Shown here: piece by piece, positions 53,231 through 62,026 of the stretch
How the letters are laid out: each line of letters opens with the position of its first letter
How positions within the stretch are numbered: the stretch's first letter is position 1
NCBI GenBank assembly: GCA_015069605.1
Contig: SVII01000004.1
Coordinates: 16,194 to 80,193 of the forward strand
Source of the DNA: Clostridiales bacterium
GTDB lineage: Bacteria; Bacillota; Clostridia; Christensenellales; Borkfalkiaceae
Direction of reading: 5' to 3'
DNA length: 64,000 nt
Program-made: the position numbers and the translations under genes
The notes under the pieces: model-generated
Databases searched by the model: none
What the model was told of the DNA's origin: nothing
The model's input: the letters and a program-made list of their open reading frames with translations, nothing else

Positions 53231-53245
53231 CATTCTATATAATTT

Positions 53246-54478
53246 TTACGCTTCGGTTTTTACTTCTTCATTACGTTTTACACGAACAAAGAAAATGTCT
53301 ACCAACAACGCAATCGCATACATAATCGCCGTGAAGATAAGAATATTTTGGAAATTACCAGTTTTTTCAACGATCAAACTAGCGATTTGGTTACCCGTCA
53401 AACCTGCAAATGCCCAAGCAGACAACGCGATACCGTGCAAGGAAGAAATGTTGCCCATGCCGTATACGTCCGAAAGCAACGTGGGAAGATTACTAAAGCC
53501 ACCGCCGTAACCGAGGTTGACAAGAATCAACAACGCAATACAAATCACCACGATTTCGTTGGTAATCGAACCCGTAACAAGCGCAAGCGCCGTAATTGCA
53601 AGTTCGCTGATCAAAATGATTTTATATACGCTGTTTCTATCTTTCATGTGATCGCCGATCGTGGAATACCCCAAACGGCCTGCTGCATTGAAGAAGCCTG
53701 TCATCGTGCCAAGCAACGCCGCCGCGCCGCCAAGCCCTACCGCCATATAGATGGCTTTTTCGTGGGAAATCAATGCAAGACCGCAGGTGATATTGATATA
53801 GAATACCAACCAAATACCGATAAATTTCACGTCCGCAAAAATTTTGAAACGACCGAAAAAGGCTTTGATATCGAACTTTTCGTGTTGTTCCACCCAGCCT
53901 TCGGGTTTTTTCAAAAGCAAATGTCCTACGAACATCATCACGAACCAGATCGCCGCAAGAATATAGAGCGCAAATTCTACGCCAACCGCTTCAATAATTG
54001 CCGTAATGATGGGCGCAAATACCATTTTCGCTGCGCCGAACCCTGCTACTGCAAGCCCCGTTGCCAAGCCCTTGTTGTCCTTAAACCAAAGCATCAACGT
54101 CTTAACGGGCGAAAGATAACCAAGCCCAAGACCGATACCCATGATAACGCCATAGAAAATCAAAATCAAAACCATGCTTTGCAATCTTACGGCTAAACCC
54201 GTACCTGCTACACCGACAGCAAAGCAAATGGTGGCGATCAAACTTGCTTTATGTATATCTTTTTCAACAAAGTTACCAAGAAAAGCCGCACTCATCCCCA
54301 AGAAGAAGATCGCAAGCGAGAACGCCCAACCAAGAGCGCCTACGTTCATTTGCGCGCTCAAAAAGATTTGTTTGATTGCGCCTTCCAGATAAGACCAGCA
54401 ATATACCGTACCGATGCTACAATGCAATAACAGTGCGGGAATCGCTGCGCGAGTCCATTTGTTACTTAAATTTTTCAT
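53246..54478 (-). CDS. Major facilitator transporter, OxlT-like
   Basis: 410 residues from the ATG at 54478 (AAGGAAGG upstream). Twelve membrane segments. The N-terminal segment with IGTVYCWS and the GLGLGYLSPVKTLMLWF region are typical of the oxalate:formate antiporter subfamily of MFS carriers. No oxalyl-CoA decarboxylase or formyl-CoA transferase gene is nearby, so another small acid could be the substrate; family members often carry monocarboxylates such as pyruvate or lactate. Confidence 0.82.
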   Translation of the reverse strand: MKNLSNKWTRAAIPALLLHCSIGTVYCWSYLEGAIKQIFLSAQMNVGALGWAFSLAIFFLGMSAAFLGNFVEKDIHKASLIATICFAVGVAGTGLAVRLQSMVLILIFYGVIMGIGLGLGYLSPVKTLMLWFKDNKGLATGLAVAGFGAAKMVFAPIITAIIEAVGVEFALYILAAIWFVMMFVGHLLLKKPEGWVEQHEKFDIKAFFGRFKIFADVKFIGIWLVFYINITCGLALISHEKAIYMAVGLGGAAALLGTMTGFFNAAGRLGYSTIGDHMKDRNSVYKIILISELAITALALVTGSITNEIVVICIALLILVNLGYGGGFSNLPTLLSDVYGMGNISSLHGIALSAWAFAGLTGNQIASLIVEKTGNFQNILIFTAIMYAIALLVDIFFVRVKRNEEVKTEA

Positions 54479-54527
54479 ACCGTACACCTTCCTTAAATTG
54501 TAAAGTGTGTTAAACGCACCATTGCTT

Positions 54528-54556
54528 ATTATAGACCTTTTATTGAAATATGTCAA
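54528..54556 (-). promoter_or_regulatory. Consensus promoter of the MFS gene
   Basis: Minus strand TTGACA (54551-54556), 17 bases, TATAAT (54528-54533). Confidence 0.9.
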
Positions 54557-54604
54557 TCATAAAACGACAATATTTTCACAATATTTTCACTTATTTTTTC
54601 AATG

Positions 54605-54638
54605 AAATATCCCCCGCCGAAACGAGGGATATTTTTTT
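54605..54638 (-). terminator. Terminator after the giant transglutaminase-domain gene
   Basis: AAATATCCC (54605-54613) pairs with GGGATATTT (54626-54634). The longer T run is on the plus strand, so it may act in both directions. Confidence 0.65.
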
Positions 54639-54640
54639 GT

Positions 54641-57600
54641 TTACTCTTCTGCACCCGTAACTTCCAACACACCTTCTACTTTGGTAATATTGTAATACTT
54701 GGTTACGTCATTGCCCTGTTCGTCCACAATCTTGACCTCACCGATGTAGTTCTTCGCTTCACCCTCATCCGCAATCGAACCGTGCGCTTTTGCCACCAAC
54801 TTATGGCCTTCAAGAAGTGTGCCCTCACGAATTACCACTTCACGGTTTTCCAACGGTTTACCGTCGTAAGGTTTGCTTGCAGAATGTGAAACCACTACGA
54901 TTTCACGTTGCAAAATTTCCAAACGATATTCACTGAAAATGAAACAACAATTTTTCGTGATATCTTCGCCGTTTAACATAACTTTCACGTGTCTCAACAG
55001 CTCTTCATCAGTAACTTTGCCAATCGCTGTCAATGGAGCAACTGAAGCAATGTCAAATTCCACCGTCGCACCGTTAGGAAGATATTTACTGTACGCCGAC
55101 CAATAAGAATCCGCCGAATACGAAAGCGGTGTTCCGTCGTACGTTTTCGTTACTTCTTCCAAGTCAATTTCGATAATATAATTATCCGTCAGCGTCAATT
55201 TGCCCGCCTCAAAGTGGATATCATAAAGCTCGGTCACGTCGTTGCCGTTTGGATCATAGAGAATAAATTTCGTAATCGTCGCCAAGCTTTCACCGACACC
55301 AATCTGCGAACCCGTCACAATCGCCTGATACGTGTAGTTTTTCGCCAAAAGCTCTGCAAAGATTTTCTTTCCTTGGATATCTTCTACTACGTTGTCGTGA
55401 TAGAGTTCTTTCGTTTCAGGATAGAATTTAACAATATCCGTAGGTTTTATGGTGAATTTACCGAGTTTTTGAGACTCCGTACTGCTGCCAGTAACTTCCA
55501 AAGGCACCCAGCCCATACCGTCTACGTACACTTCTACCCATGCATGCGCTTCCATGGCTGTTACGGGCACTGTTTGATTTGCTTTCGCTGCAACCGCAAA
55601 ACCGCCCGTGTAACGCGCGGGAATCCCCAACGCCCTAAGCATTGCAGCAGCAGCCGTTGCATAATGCTGACAAATTGCCTCTTCAGCTTCTTCAAAGAAG
55701 AATACCGCAAAATCACCCGTATACTCCTTATCAATATCCATGCTGTAAGGCAAATAGGTGGATACCAATTTCTGTACGCGCAAAACAACCTCATCACGCG
55801 ACATATTTGCCATAATGCCGTTCTTCATTGCAATTTCGAGCATTTTGGCTTTTGTCGAAGGTGCTAACGTTGTGTAATATTCATATACGAATTCACGATA
55901 AGCAAGTTCCAACTCCTCGTACTGCGTTCCTTTCAAAGAAACAAACGTATTTGGATTATATCCACCCGGATAATAGGTCAAAGAGTATTCATCTACCCAT
56001 TGATACGTTGCGTTGATATCATTCGAGGTCGTCGAATTAGATTGCGCCACGTAATAGGTCAGCCAGTATTTCGCAATATCTGAATAATCAGAACTAATCT
56101 TCAAATCATATCCTTTCGCACCGCTCAACATCATCGCAAGCCCTGCGTAGTTTAAAGGACTGATGCCCGATCCATCGTCATAAGCATACGGAGCGCCCGA
56201 CCATGCAGCTAACTGGTAGTTACCATAACTAGTTTGACGAATATAAATAATACCCGACGTGCCCGCGGAAACGTAGAACAAGGTGGGAATTTCTCCTTCA
56301 CCTGCACCATCGCTATCGTTCATTTTAGACGATAAATCCCCTGTCATCTCAAACGAAACGCCACCGGAACCTCCGCCGGAGCCGCTGCCGCCAGAACCGC
56401 CCTCGCCTTCGCCAGAACCGCCCTCGCCTTCGCCGGAGCCACCTTCGCCTTCGCCGGAGCCACCTTCGCCTTCACCGGAGCCACCTTCGCCTTCGCCAGA
56501 GCCACCTTCGCCTTCGCCGGAGCCGCCGCCAGAGCCGCCGCCTTGAGAAGGCGGTTTATCGCCTATCCAATCAAAAAGGTTCTCACCGCCGGAACCACCG
56601 CCGGAACCACCGCCGCCACCGCCAATCGAGGGTACGTAGGTTTGCACCATCAGCATACCATCCTGCGTAACAACCGTAATCCAAGCGGAATCGGTGACGT
56701 CCTTGCCATTTACATCAAAGATTTGTACGTGTTCTACTTTGTTCGGACTGCTGCCGACCTCCGTTTGCGAACCTGTAATCCAAACCTTTGCAGTATAACC
56801 TTGCGGAAGCCCTTTAATGTTATATTTATTATGGACAAGTGGAAGTCCGTCGTAGTATTTTCCCGCGCTTCTTGCAATGACAGTAACAAGCGCCGCATTT
56901 ACCTTTAAGGTGCCTTCTTCCAACGTAATATGGTAACAATTCGTTACGTCTTCTCCTGCTTTGTTGACAATTTTGATTTGATCCAACGTATAGGTAAACG
57001 TCAATTCTCCAACGCCTTCAAGCGTATTTTTTCCGTCCGCTGTTACAGTCAAAACGTCACCCTCTGCAAGCGTCGTATCATCCAAAAGCACGAACTCGTT
57101 ACGATTCACGGACAGCGGCGTGCCATCGTAATTCTTTTCAACGCTCTTGGGCGCAACGGTGATGTTGCGACGAATAATTTCCAAATCTCCGTTGTATTTG
57201 ACGATATTCGAGCAAATATAATAGTTGTTCGTTATCTCTTTCTCCGAACTATCTGCATTTTTACGCATAACGATAAATTGCACGACATTCGCGCCCGTAG
57301 CTCTCGATACGTTCGGGCCAAAATGTGAAGCTCTTGCAATCTTCATATATTCGCCGTTTACAAGATATTCAAAAATCTTGCCGTTGTCTAAAACGTCCCC
57401 AACGAGAAGATCAGCATTGCCGTATTCGTACGCTCTGGAAAGCACTTGATCCTCAAAAGCTAAACCGTCACCGTCAAAATGTACTTTACCGTCATACCCC
57501 CAAGTAAGTGAACGTGTTTGCACTAAAATTGGCCGTTGATTGATTGTCAACCTACCTTTTTGTGCTGTGACCTCGTAGTTTTCAGTGTACACGTTACCGT

Positions 57601-60600
57601 CCTCATCTACGATCTGCATTTCAAAATTATTATTCTCATCTTTATTATCCCAAGTGTCCAAAACTTTGCTGACTTTATTAGGATCAACGGATAAATACTG
57701 ACCTTCCACCAAATCGTAATAGGTATCTTTTTCAATCTTCAAGTCGCTTTCGCCGTACTTACACTGCGCGCAAGAAAGTTCCGTTCCGTCGTAAATTTTG
57801 GAATGGTCGTGATAAATCAAATAGATTGGACGTTTTGTAACCGTCAGTTTTCCGTATACGTATTCAATATCGTAATTACTTACCGTATTGAAATCCACTA
57901 AATCATCTTTACCATACTCAGAAGGGTATTTAGCGGAAATTTTTTCTACCATAAACGTATTGTCTGCTTCGCCAACAGACGTAATTTCGCCCGTATAGAC
58001 AACCGTTTCCATTTTTTCGCCGTCAACCAGCGCACCGCCCGTAACCTCAGATTTCCATATAAACAATTTCTCACCGTCGTACATCTTCGTTTCCGTAGCC
58101 GATGTCATTTGAATGGATACAGGTTTGATTGTCAACGTTCCAAGCTGTGTTACAATCTCGTAATTTTCCGTAAAATCTAAAGTTTCGTCTTCCTTGCTTA
58201 TGATTTCGAACGTTGCTTGATTCCATTTTGCGTTTTCAGCTACAAAACGAATCACGTCGGATTTCACAAGTTTTAATTTTTGCCCACCAACGATACTGTA
58301 AAAGGTCTTTCCGTTCAGGATGCCAATGGACAAGTCCGCCTCGGAATATCCATTTTTATCGCAGTCAATCGCTTCGCCGTGGAATTGCCCGTCGTACGTC
58401 CATTCATGTGTATGCGTTGTAATATAAATCGGACGAGGTATAATCGTTAAAATTCCGCTGTAATCGTATTCGATGATGTAATTATCCGCCAAATTGGGAT
58501 TATCGCCGTTGACTACTGTAAGTTCAAGTATATTCGCAATGCCGTCATTATGTACGTCCGATACGAAAGACAATGCCTTGACTATTTTTAAATTGTCACC
58601 GTCCACGAGAGAATAATAAACTCCGTCTTTAATAAATAAATCCTCTCCAACGTATGCGTGGGTATCGCCTAAACCGTCACCGTCATGGTGCGATTCGCCG
58701 TCATAAACCCATTTGCAATCGTGTGTTACGACCTTGATGGTTCGAGGTACAATCGAAAGTTTGCCGTTTTTTGTATAGGATATACTGTAATTACCACCAA
58801 GATCTTTTCCGTTTTTATCTACAACAGTAAATTCCGCATCATTTTCTGTGCCTGAATCAGAAACGTATTTGACTTTGTTGTAAATTTTTGCAACCTGTAA
58901 AGCATGGCCTTTATCTTCCAAAACGGAATAATACTCTTGGTTAATCACCAAGTCATTGTTGGTGTATGCGTTTGTATCCCAATTTTCACCGTCGTGGTGC
59001 ATTTTTCCATCGTACACCCACGTATAATCACGCCTATCAATTTTGATAGGTCGAGGCGTAACTTCCAACGTTCCTTTCGTGTACGTATAGGTATAATTGT
59101 AGGTGGAATCTTCGCCGTTTGCTTTTTCAACCGTTACGGTAAATGCATTTTCCGCATTGCCTACGTCCGTGATCGTACCCGTGAAATATGCGGTTTCCTT
59201 TTCCCCGTCAACAAGTTCGTAACCATCGTCAATCGTATATTTTTCCCACGTCAAAGGTTCGGCGTCGTACATTTCGCTCTTGCTTTCCGACGTGAATGCA
59301 AGCGGGCGTTTATAGACCGTCAACGTGCCCTCGTCATACGTAATATCGTAATTGTCCGTCGTATCAAACGTATCAATCGTCTCGTCAAAATATGATTTAG
59401 GATAATCGCCTTTAATGACTACGGTAAAATAGTTTTTCGATTGACCGTTTTCGGATTCAGGGGTGGTATACGCGTTAAGCTGCGAACCAGTATACGTTGC
59501 CGTTATTTGTTCTGCCCCTACAAGCGCGCCCTGCGTGATCGTATTTTTTTCGCATGTCAAAGCAGACCCGTCATACGTCTTTTCCTCCGAGCCTGATTGT
59601 ATCGTCAACGCTACTTTTACAATTTCCAGTGTTCCGATTGCCTCATGATTTCTAACAATCGTATAATTGTCGCTATAATCCACCGTTTCATCGTTTTTAT
59701 CTACAACGGTAAGACTTACAGTATTCGGTAAGATATTTCCGTCCAAAGCTGCTACCGTGTCTTTAACGAAACGCACTTCAATCGCATTGGTAATTTGGAA
59801 TTTATGTCCCTCAACAATGTCGTAATATTCTACCCCGTTTACTATGCCGATCGTCAAATCTGCCGAAGTGTAACCACCCTTATCGCAATCGATCGTTTCG
59901 CCGTGGAATTGTCCGTCATACGTCCATTTGTGCGTATGAGAAGTGAAATACACGGGGCGAGGCAAAATCGTCAATTTGCCTTGATCATCGTATTCAATCG
60001 AATAATTTTCCGCCACGTTAGGGTTCACGTCATTAACAACCGTTAATTCGAGTTTATTTATCAAACCGCTGTCCGCTTTGTTGGTAACAAAAGCCGTCGA
60101 TTTCACAAACTGCAAACTATCCCCCGCAACCAACGAATAATATTGCGATTCGTCAACGATAAGATCGTCACCCGAATATGCGTACGTATCGCCCAAACCG
60201 TCACCGTCATGGTGCGTCTTACCGTCATAAACCCATTCGCAATCGTGCGTTACGACCTTGATCGTACGCAACAAAATTGTAAGCGTACCGTATTGATAAC
60301 TCAACAAATAATTACGCGAAATATCTACGCCTGATTTATCTTTGACGATAAATACTAATTTGTTATACTCGCCCGAATCTTTTACGTTGGTTACTTTCGA
60401 GGTATATTTCTCGGGCGTTTTATCAATTTCCAGCGTATGTCCAAATTCCGTCAGCAACGTCAACTGCTTTTCATCAATGTTGAGATCCGTTTCCGTGTAC
60501 TCATACGTATCGCCTAAACCGTCGCCGTCTGCATGTTCTACCCCGTCATATACCCATTGACAATCGTGTGTGATAATACAAATAGGACGAGGGTTAACAG

Positions 60601-61969
60601 TTAAATCACCATAAGTATAGGAAATAGCATAATTCCCCGTAGAATCCGTGCCGTCCGCTTTTTTAATAGTCAATATAAATTCGTTCTTCGTAGTACCTAC
60701 GTCCGTAATGGATCCCGTAAAAGAAGCAGTTTCCTTTTCTGTATCCACTAAAGAATAGCCCTCGTCGATCGTATATTCGTTTAATGTTAACGCTTCCGCG
60801 TCATAAGTTTCACTTATACCTTTCGAGGTTACTGCAAGAGGACGAGGCGTTATTTCTAAAATGGCATCATCAGGGAACGTAATCGCGTAATTGGATGTTA
60901 CGTCGTTATTATCTGCGTCCAACACCGTGATTTCTATTGTGTTTTTTATCGAACCAACATCCGTGATGGCCGCCGCCGCACCATCCACTTTCTTATGACC
61001 TTCCGCCAACGTTGTTGTTGAATCGATTATACTTTCAGGATAAGTCAATACTACGCCGTCGTATTCTTTTGATTTACTATCCCTTTGAATCAAAAGCGGA
61101 CGTTTTTCTACGGATATGTAACCAAATTCACCTGCCACTTCGTAAAAATTCGTGACGTCTAACCCTTCCGCATTTTTTACGGTTACCTGCGGAATGTTTT
61201 GCACTTTTTCACCTGCCAAATAGACGGTTTCAATGAATTTTACATCCATTATGTCCTCATATGCAAGCGAACCGCCTACGAGTTCATATTCTTCGTATAA
61301 AAATTCTTTTCCGTCATATATGTGCGTCACGTCAGGGACTGAAAACGTTAACGTTCTCGGAATATAGGTGATATCCGCCTCTTTTACCGTAATGGAATAA
61401 TAATCCGTTACGTCCTCACCCGCCGCATTTTCAATTTTAATATTCTTTGCCTTGGGTTTTAATTTAGCCGTTTTACCTTTGATTTCAAGATATTCAAACG
61501 CGTCGCAAGATACCGTATCTTCATAGGAAAGTTCCCCTGTCACGGTAGGTTCGTTACCATATTCGATCTCCGTTTCTTTGATGGTAACCGTAACCTCTTT
61601 CGCCTTAATAACGAAATAATGATCTTCCCCATAATGTTTCACGCCAAAAGTGCCTTTCGCCACCGCGCGAACTTTATATTCGCCAGGTTTTTGCGGTTGC
61701 GTCGTTGTCCATTCATCCTCATATATAGAGCTAAACTCAAAATACGTTTTTTGCATAAATGCTTTTGCTTTGTATTCGAGTTTTGTGCCGTACGTGATCG
61801 TAGCGGGGCATTCCGCATCGCCGTACACCGCACCGTTGGCAATCAAAAGCCCTGTCACTGCCATGACAATAGCGGTCAAAATGGCAAGTATGAGAAAGCG
61901 ATATCGCCGTATCTTCGCCAATATTTCTTTTACTTTTTCAATTTTTTCTATATATTTATCGTAAATCAT
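54641..61969 (-). CDS. Giant anchored surface protein with MBG-type repeats and a transglutaminase domain
   Basis: 2442 residues. One membrane segment near residues 24-45 anchors the N-terminus. About seventeen repeat modules of the MBG/YDG type follow, each with a core such as KxYDGxPL or WVYDGxxHHDGDG, spread over residues 120-1780. A Gly/Ser/Glu linker (GEGEGGS units) comes next, then a transglutaminase-like domain: ICQHYATAAAAML with the catalytic Cys, MEAHAWVEVYVDG with His, and GWVPLEVTG with Glu where Asp is usual. Two more YDG modules close the protein. Likely an outside cysteine peptidase or cross-linking protein on a long stalk. No LPXTG signal. The start at 61969 has only a weak GAGAAA site and lies 57 bases behind a similar gene. 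Confidence 0.85.
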   Translation of the reverse strand: MIYDKYIEKIEKVKEILAKIRRYRFLILAILTAIVMAVTGLLIANGAVYGDAECPATITYGTKLEYKAKAFMQKTYFEFSSIYEDEWTTTQPQKPGEYKVRAVAKGTFGVKHYGEDHYFVIKAKEVTVTIKETEIEYGNEPTVTGELSYEDTVSCDAFEYLEIKGKTAKLKPKAKNIKIENAAGEDVTDYYSITVKEADITYIPRTLTFSVPDVTHIYDGKEFLYEEYELVGGSLAYEDIMDVKFIETVYLAGEKVQNIPQVTVKNAEGLDVTNFYEVAGEFGYISVEKRPLLIQRDSKSKEYDGVVLTYPESIIDSTTTLAEGHKKVDGAAAAITDVGSIKNTIEITVLDADNNDVTSNYAITFPDDAILEITPRPLAVTSKGISETYDAEALTLNEYTIDEGYSLVDTEKETASFTGSITDVGTTKNEFILTIKKADGTDSTGNYAISYTYGDLTVNPRPICIITHDCQWVYDGVEHADGDGLGDTYEYTETDLNIDEKQLTLLTEFGHTLEIDKTPEKYTSKVTNVKDSGEYNKLVFIVKDKSGVDISRNYLLSYQYGTLTILLRTIKVVTHDCEWVYDGKTHHDGDGLGDTYAYSGDDLIVDESQYYSLVAGDSLQFVKSTAFVTNKADSGLINKLELTVVNDVNPNVAENYSIEYDDQGKLTILPRPVYFTSHTHKWTYDGQFHGETIDCDKGGYTSADLTIGIVNGVEYYDIVEGHKFQITNAIEVRFVKDTVAALDGNILPNTVSLTVVDKNDETVDYSDNYTIVRNHEAIGTLEIVKVALTIQSGSEEKTYDGSALTCEKNTITQGALVGAEQITATYTGSQLNAYTTPESENGQSKNYFTVVIKGDYPKSYFDETIDTFDTTDNYDITYDEGTLTVYKRPLAFTSESKSEMYDAEPLTWEKYTIDDGYELVDGEKETAYFTGTITDVGNAENAFTVTVEKANGEDSTYNYTYTYTKGTLEVTPRPIKIDRRDYTWVYDGKMHHDGENWDTNAYTNNDLVINQEYYSVLEDKGHALQVAKIYNKVKYVSDSGTENDAEFTVVDKNGKDLGGNYSISYTKNGKLSIVPRTIKVVTHDCKWVYDGESHHDGDGLGDTHAYVGEDLFIKDGVYYSLVDGDNLKIVKALSFVSDVHNDGIANILELTVVNGDNPNLADNYIIEYDYSGILTIIPRPIYITTHTHEWTYDGQFHGEAIDCDKNGYSEADLSIGILNGKTFYSIVGGQKLKLVKSDVIRFVAENAKWNQATFEIISKEDETLDFTENYEIVTQLGTLTIKPVSIQMTSATETKMYDGEKLFIWKSEVTGGALVDGEKMETVVYTGEITSVGEADNTFMVEKISAKYPSEYGKDDLVDFNTVSNYDIEYVYGKLTVTKRPIYLIYHDHSKIYDGTELSCAQCKYGESDLKIEKDTYYDLVEGQYLSVDPNKVSKVLDTWDNKDENNNFEMQIVDEDGNVYTENYEVTAQKGRLTINQRPILVQTRSLTWGYDGKVHFDGDGLAFEDQVLSRAYEYGNADLLVGDVLDNGKIFEYLVNGEYMKIARASHFGPNVSRATGANVVQFIVMRKNADSSEKEITNNYYICSNIVKYNGDLEIIRRNITVAPKSVEKNYDGTPLSVNRNEFVLLDDTTLAEGDVLTVTADGKNTLEGVGELTFTYTLDQIKIVNKAGEDVTNCYHITLEEGTLKVNAALVTVIARSAGKYYDGLPLVHNKYNIKGLPQGYTAKVWITGSQTEVGSSPNKVEHVQIFDVNGKDVTDSAWITVVTQDGMLMVQTYVPSIGGGGGGSGGGSGGENLFDWIGDKPPSQGGGSGGGSGEGEGGSGEGEGGSGEGEGGSGEGEGGSGEGEGGSGEGEGGSGGSGSGGGSGGVSFEMTGDLSSKMNDSDGAGEGEIPTLFYVSAGTSGIIYIRQTSYGNYQLAAWSGAPYAYDDGSGISPLNYAGLAMMLSGAKGYDLKISSDYSDIAKYWLTYYVAQSNSTTSNDINATYQWVDEYSLTYYPGGYNPNTFVSLKGTQYEELELAYREFVYEYYTTLAPSTKAKMLEIAMKNGIMANMSRDEVVLRVQKLVSTYLPYSMDIDKEYTGDFAVFFFEEAEEAICQHYATAAAAMLRALGIPARYTGGFAVAAKANQTVPVTAMEAHAWVEVYVDGMGWVPLEVTGSSTESQKLGKFTIKPTDIVKFYPETKELYHDNVVEDIQGKKIFAELLAKNYTYQAIVTGSQIGVGESLATITKFILYDPNGNDVTELYDIHFEAGKLTLTDNYIIEIDLEEVTKTYDGTPLSYSADSYWSAYSKYLPNGATVEFDIASVAPLTAIGKVTDEELLRHVKVMLNGEDITKNCCFIFSEYRLEILQREIVVVSHSASKPYDGKPLENREVVIREGTLLEGHKLVAKAHGSIADEGEAKNYIGEVKIVDEQGNDVTKYYNITKVEGVLEVTGAEE
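56359..56550 (-). repeat. 21-bp tandem repeat coding for a GEGEGGS linker
   Basis: About six near-identical units of 21 bases, flanked by GGSGGGS-coding triplets, within the giant surface protein. The copy number is likely to vary between strains. Confidence 0.85.
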
Positions 61970-62026
61970 AAATTTTTCTCATACCACCGTTTTGTTGTGT
62001 TTTTGTTATTGTTTCGCGATATGTAT

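Noticed and set aside
56283..56546. Plus-strand frame coding for a Pro/Glu/Ser repeat protein
   Set aside because: It is simply the complement of the GEGEGGS-coding tandem repeat in the giant surface protein.
56359..56550. CRISPR array
   Set aside because: The units are contiguous 21-base coding repeats with no spacers.
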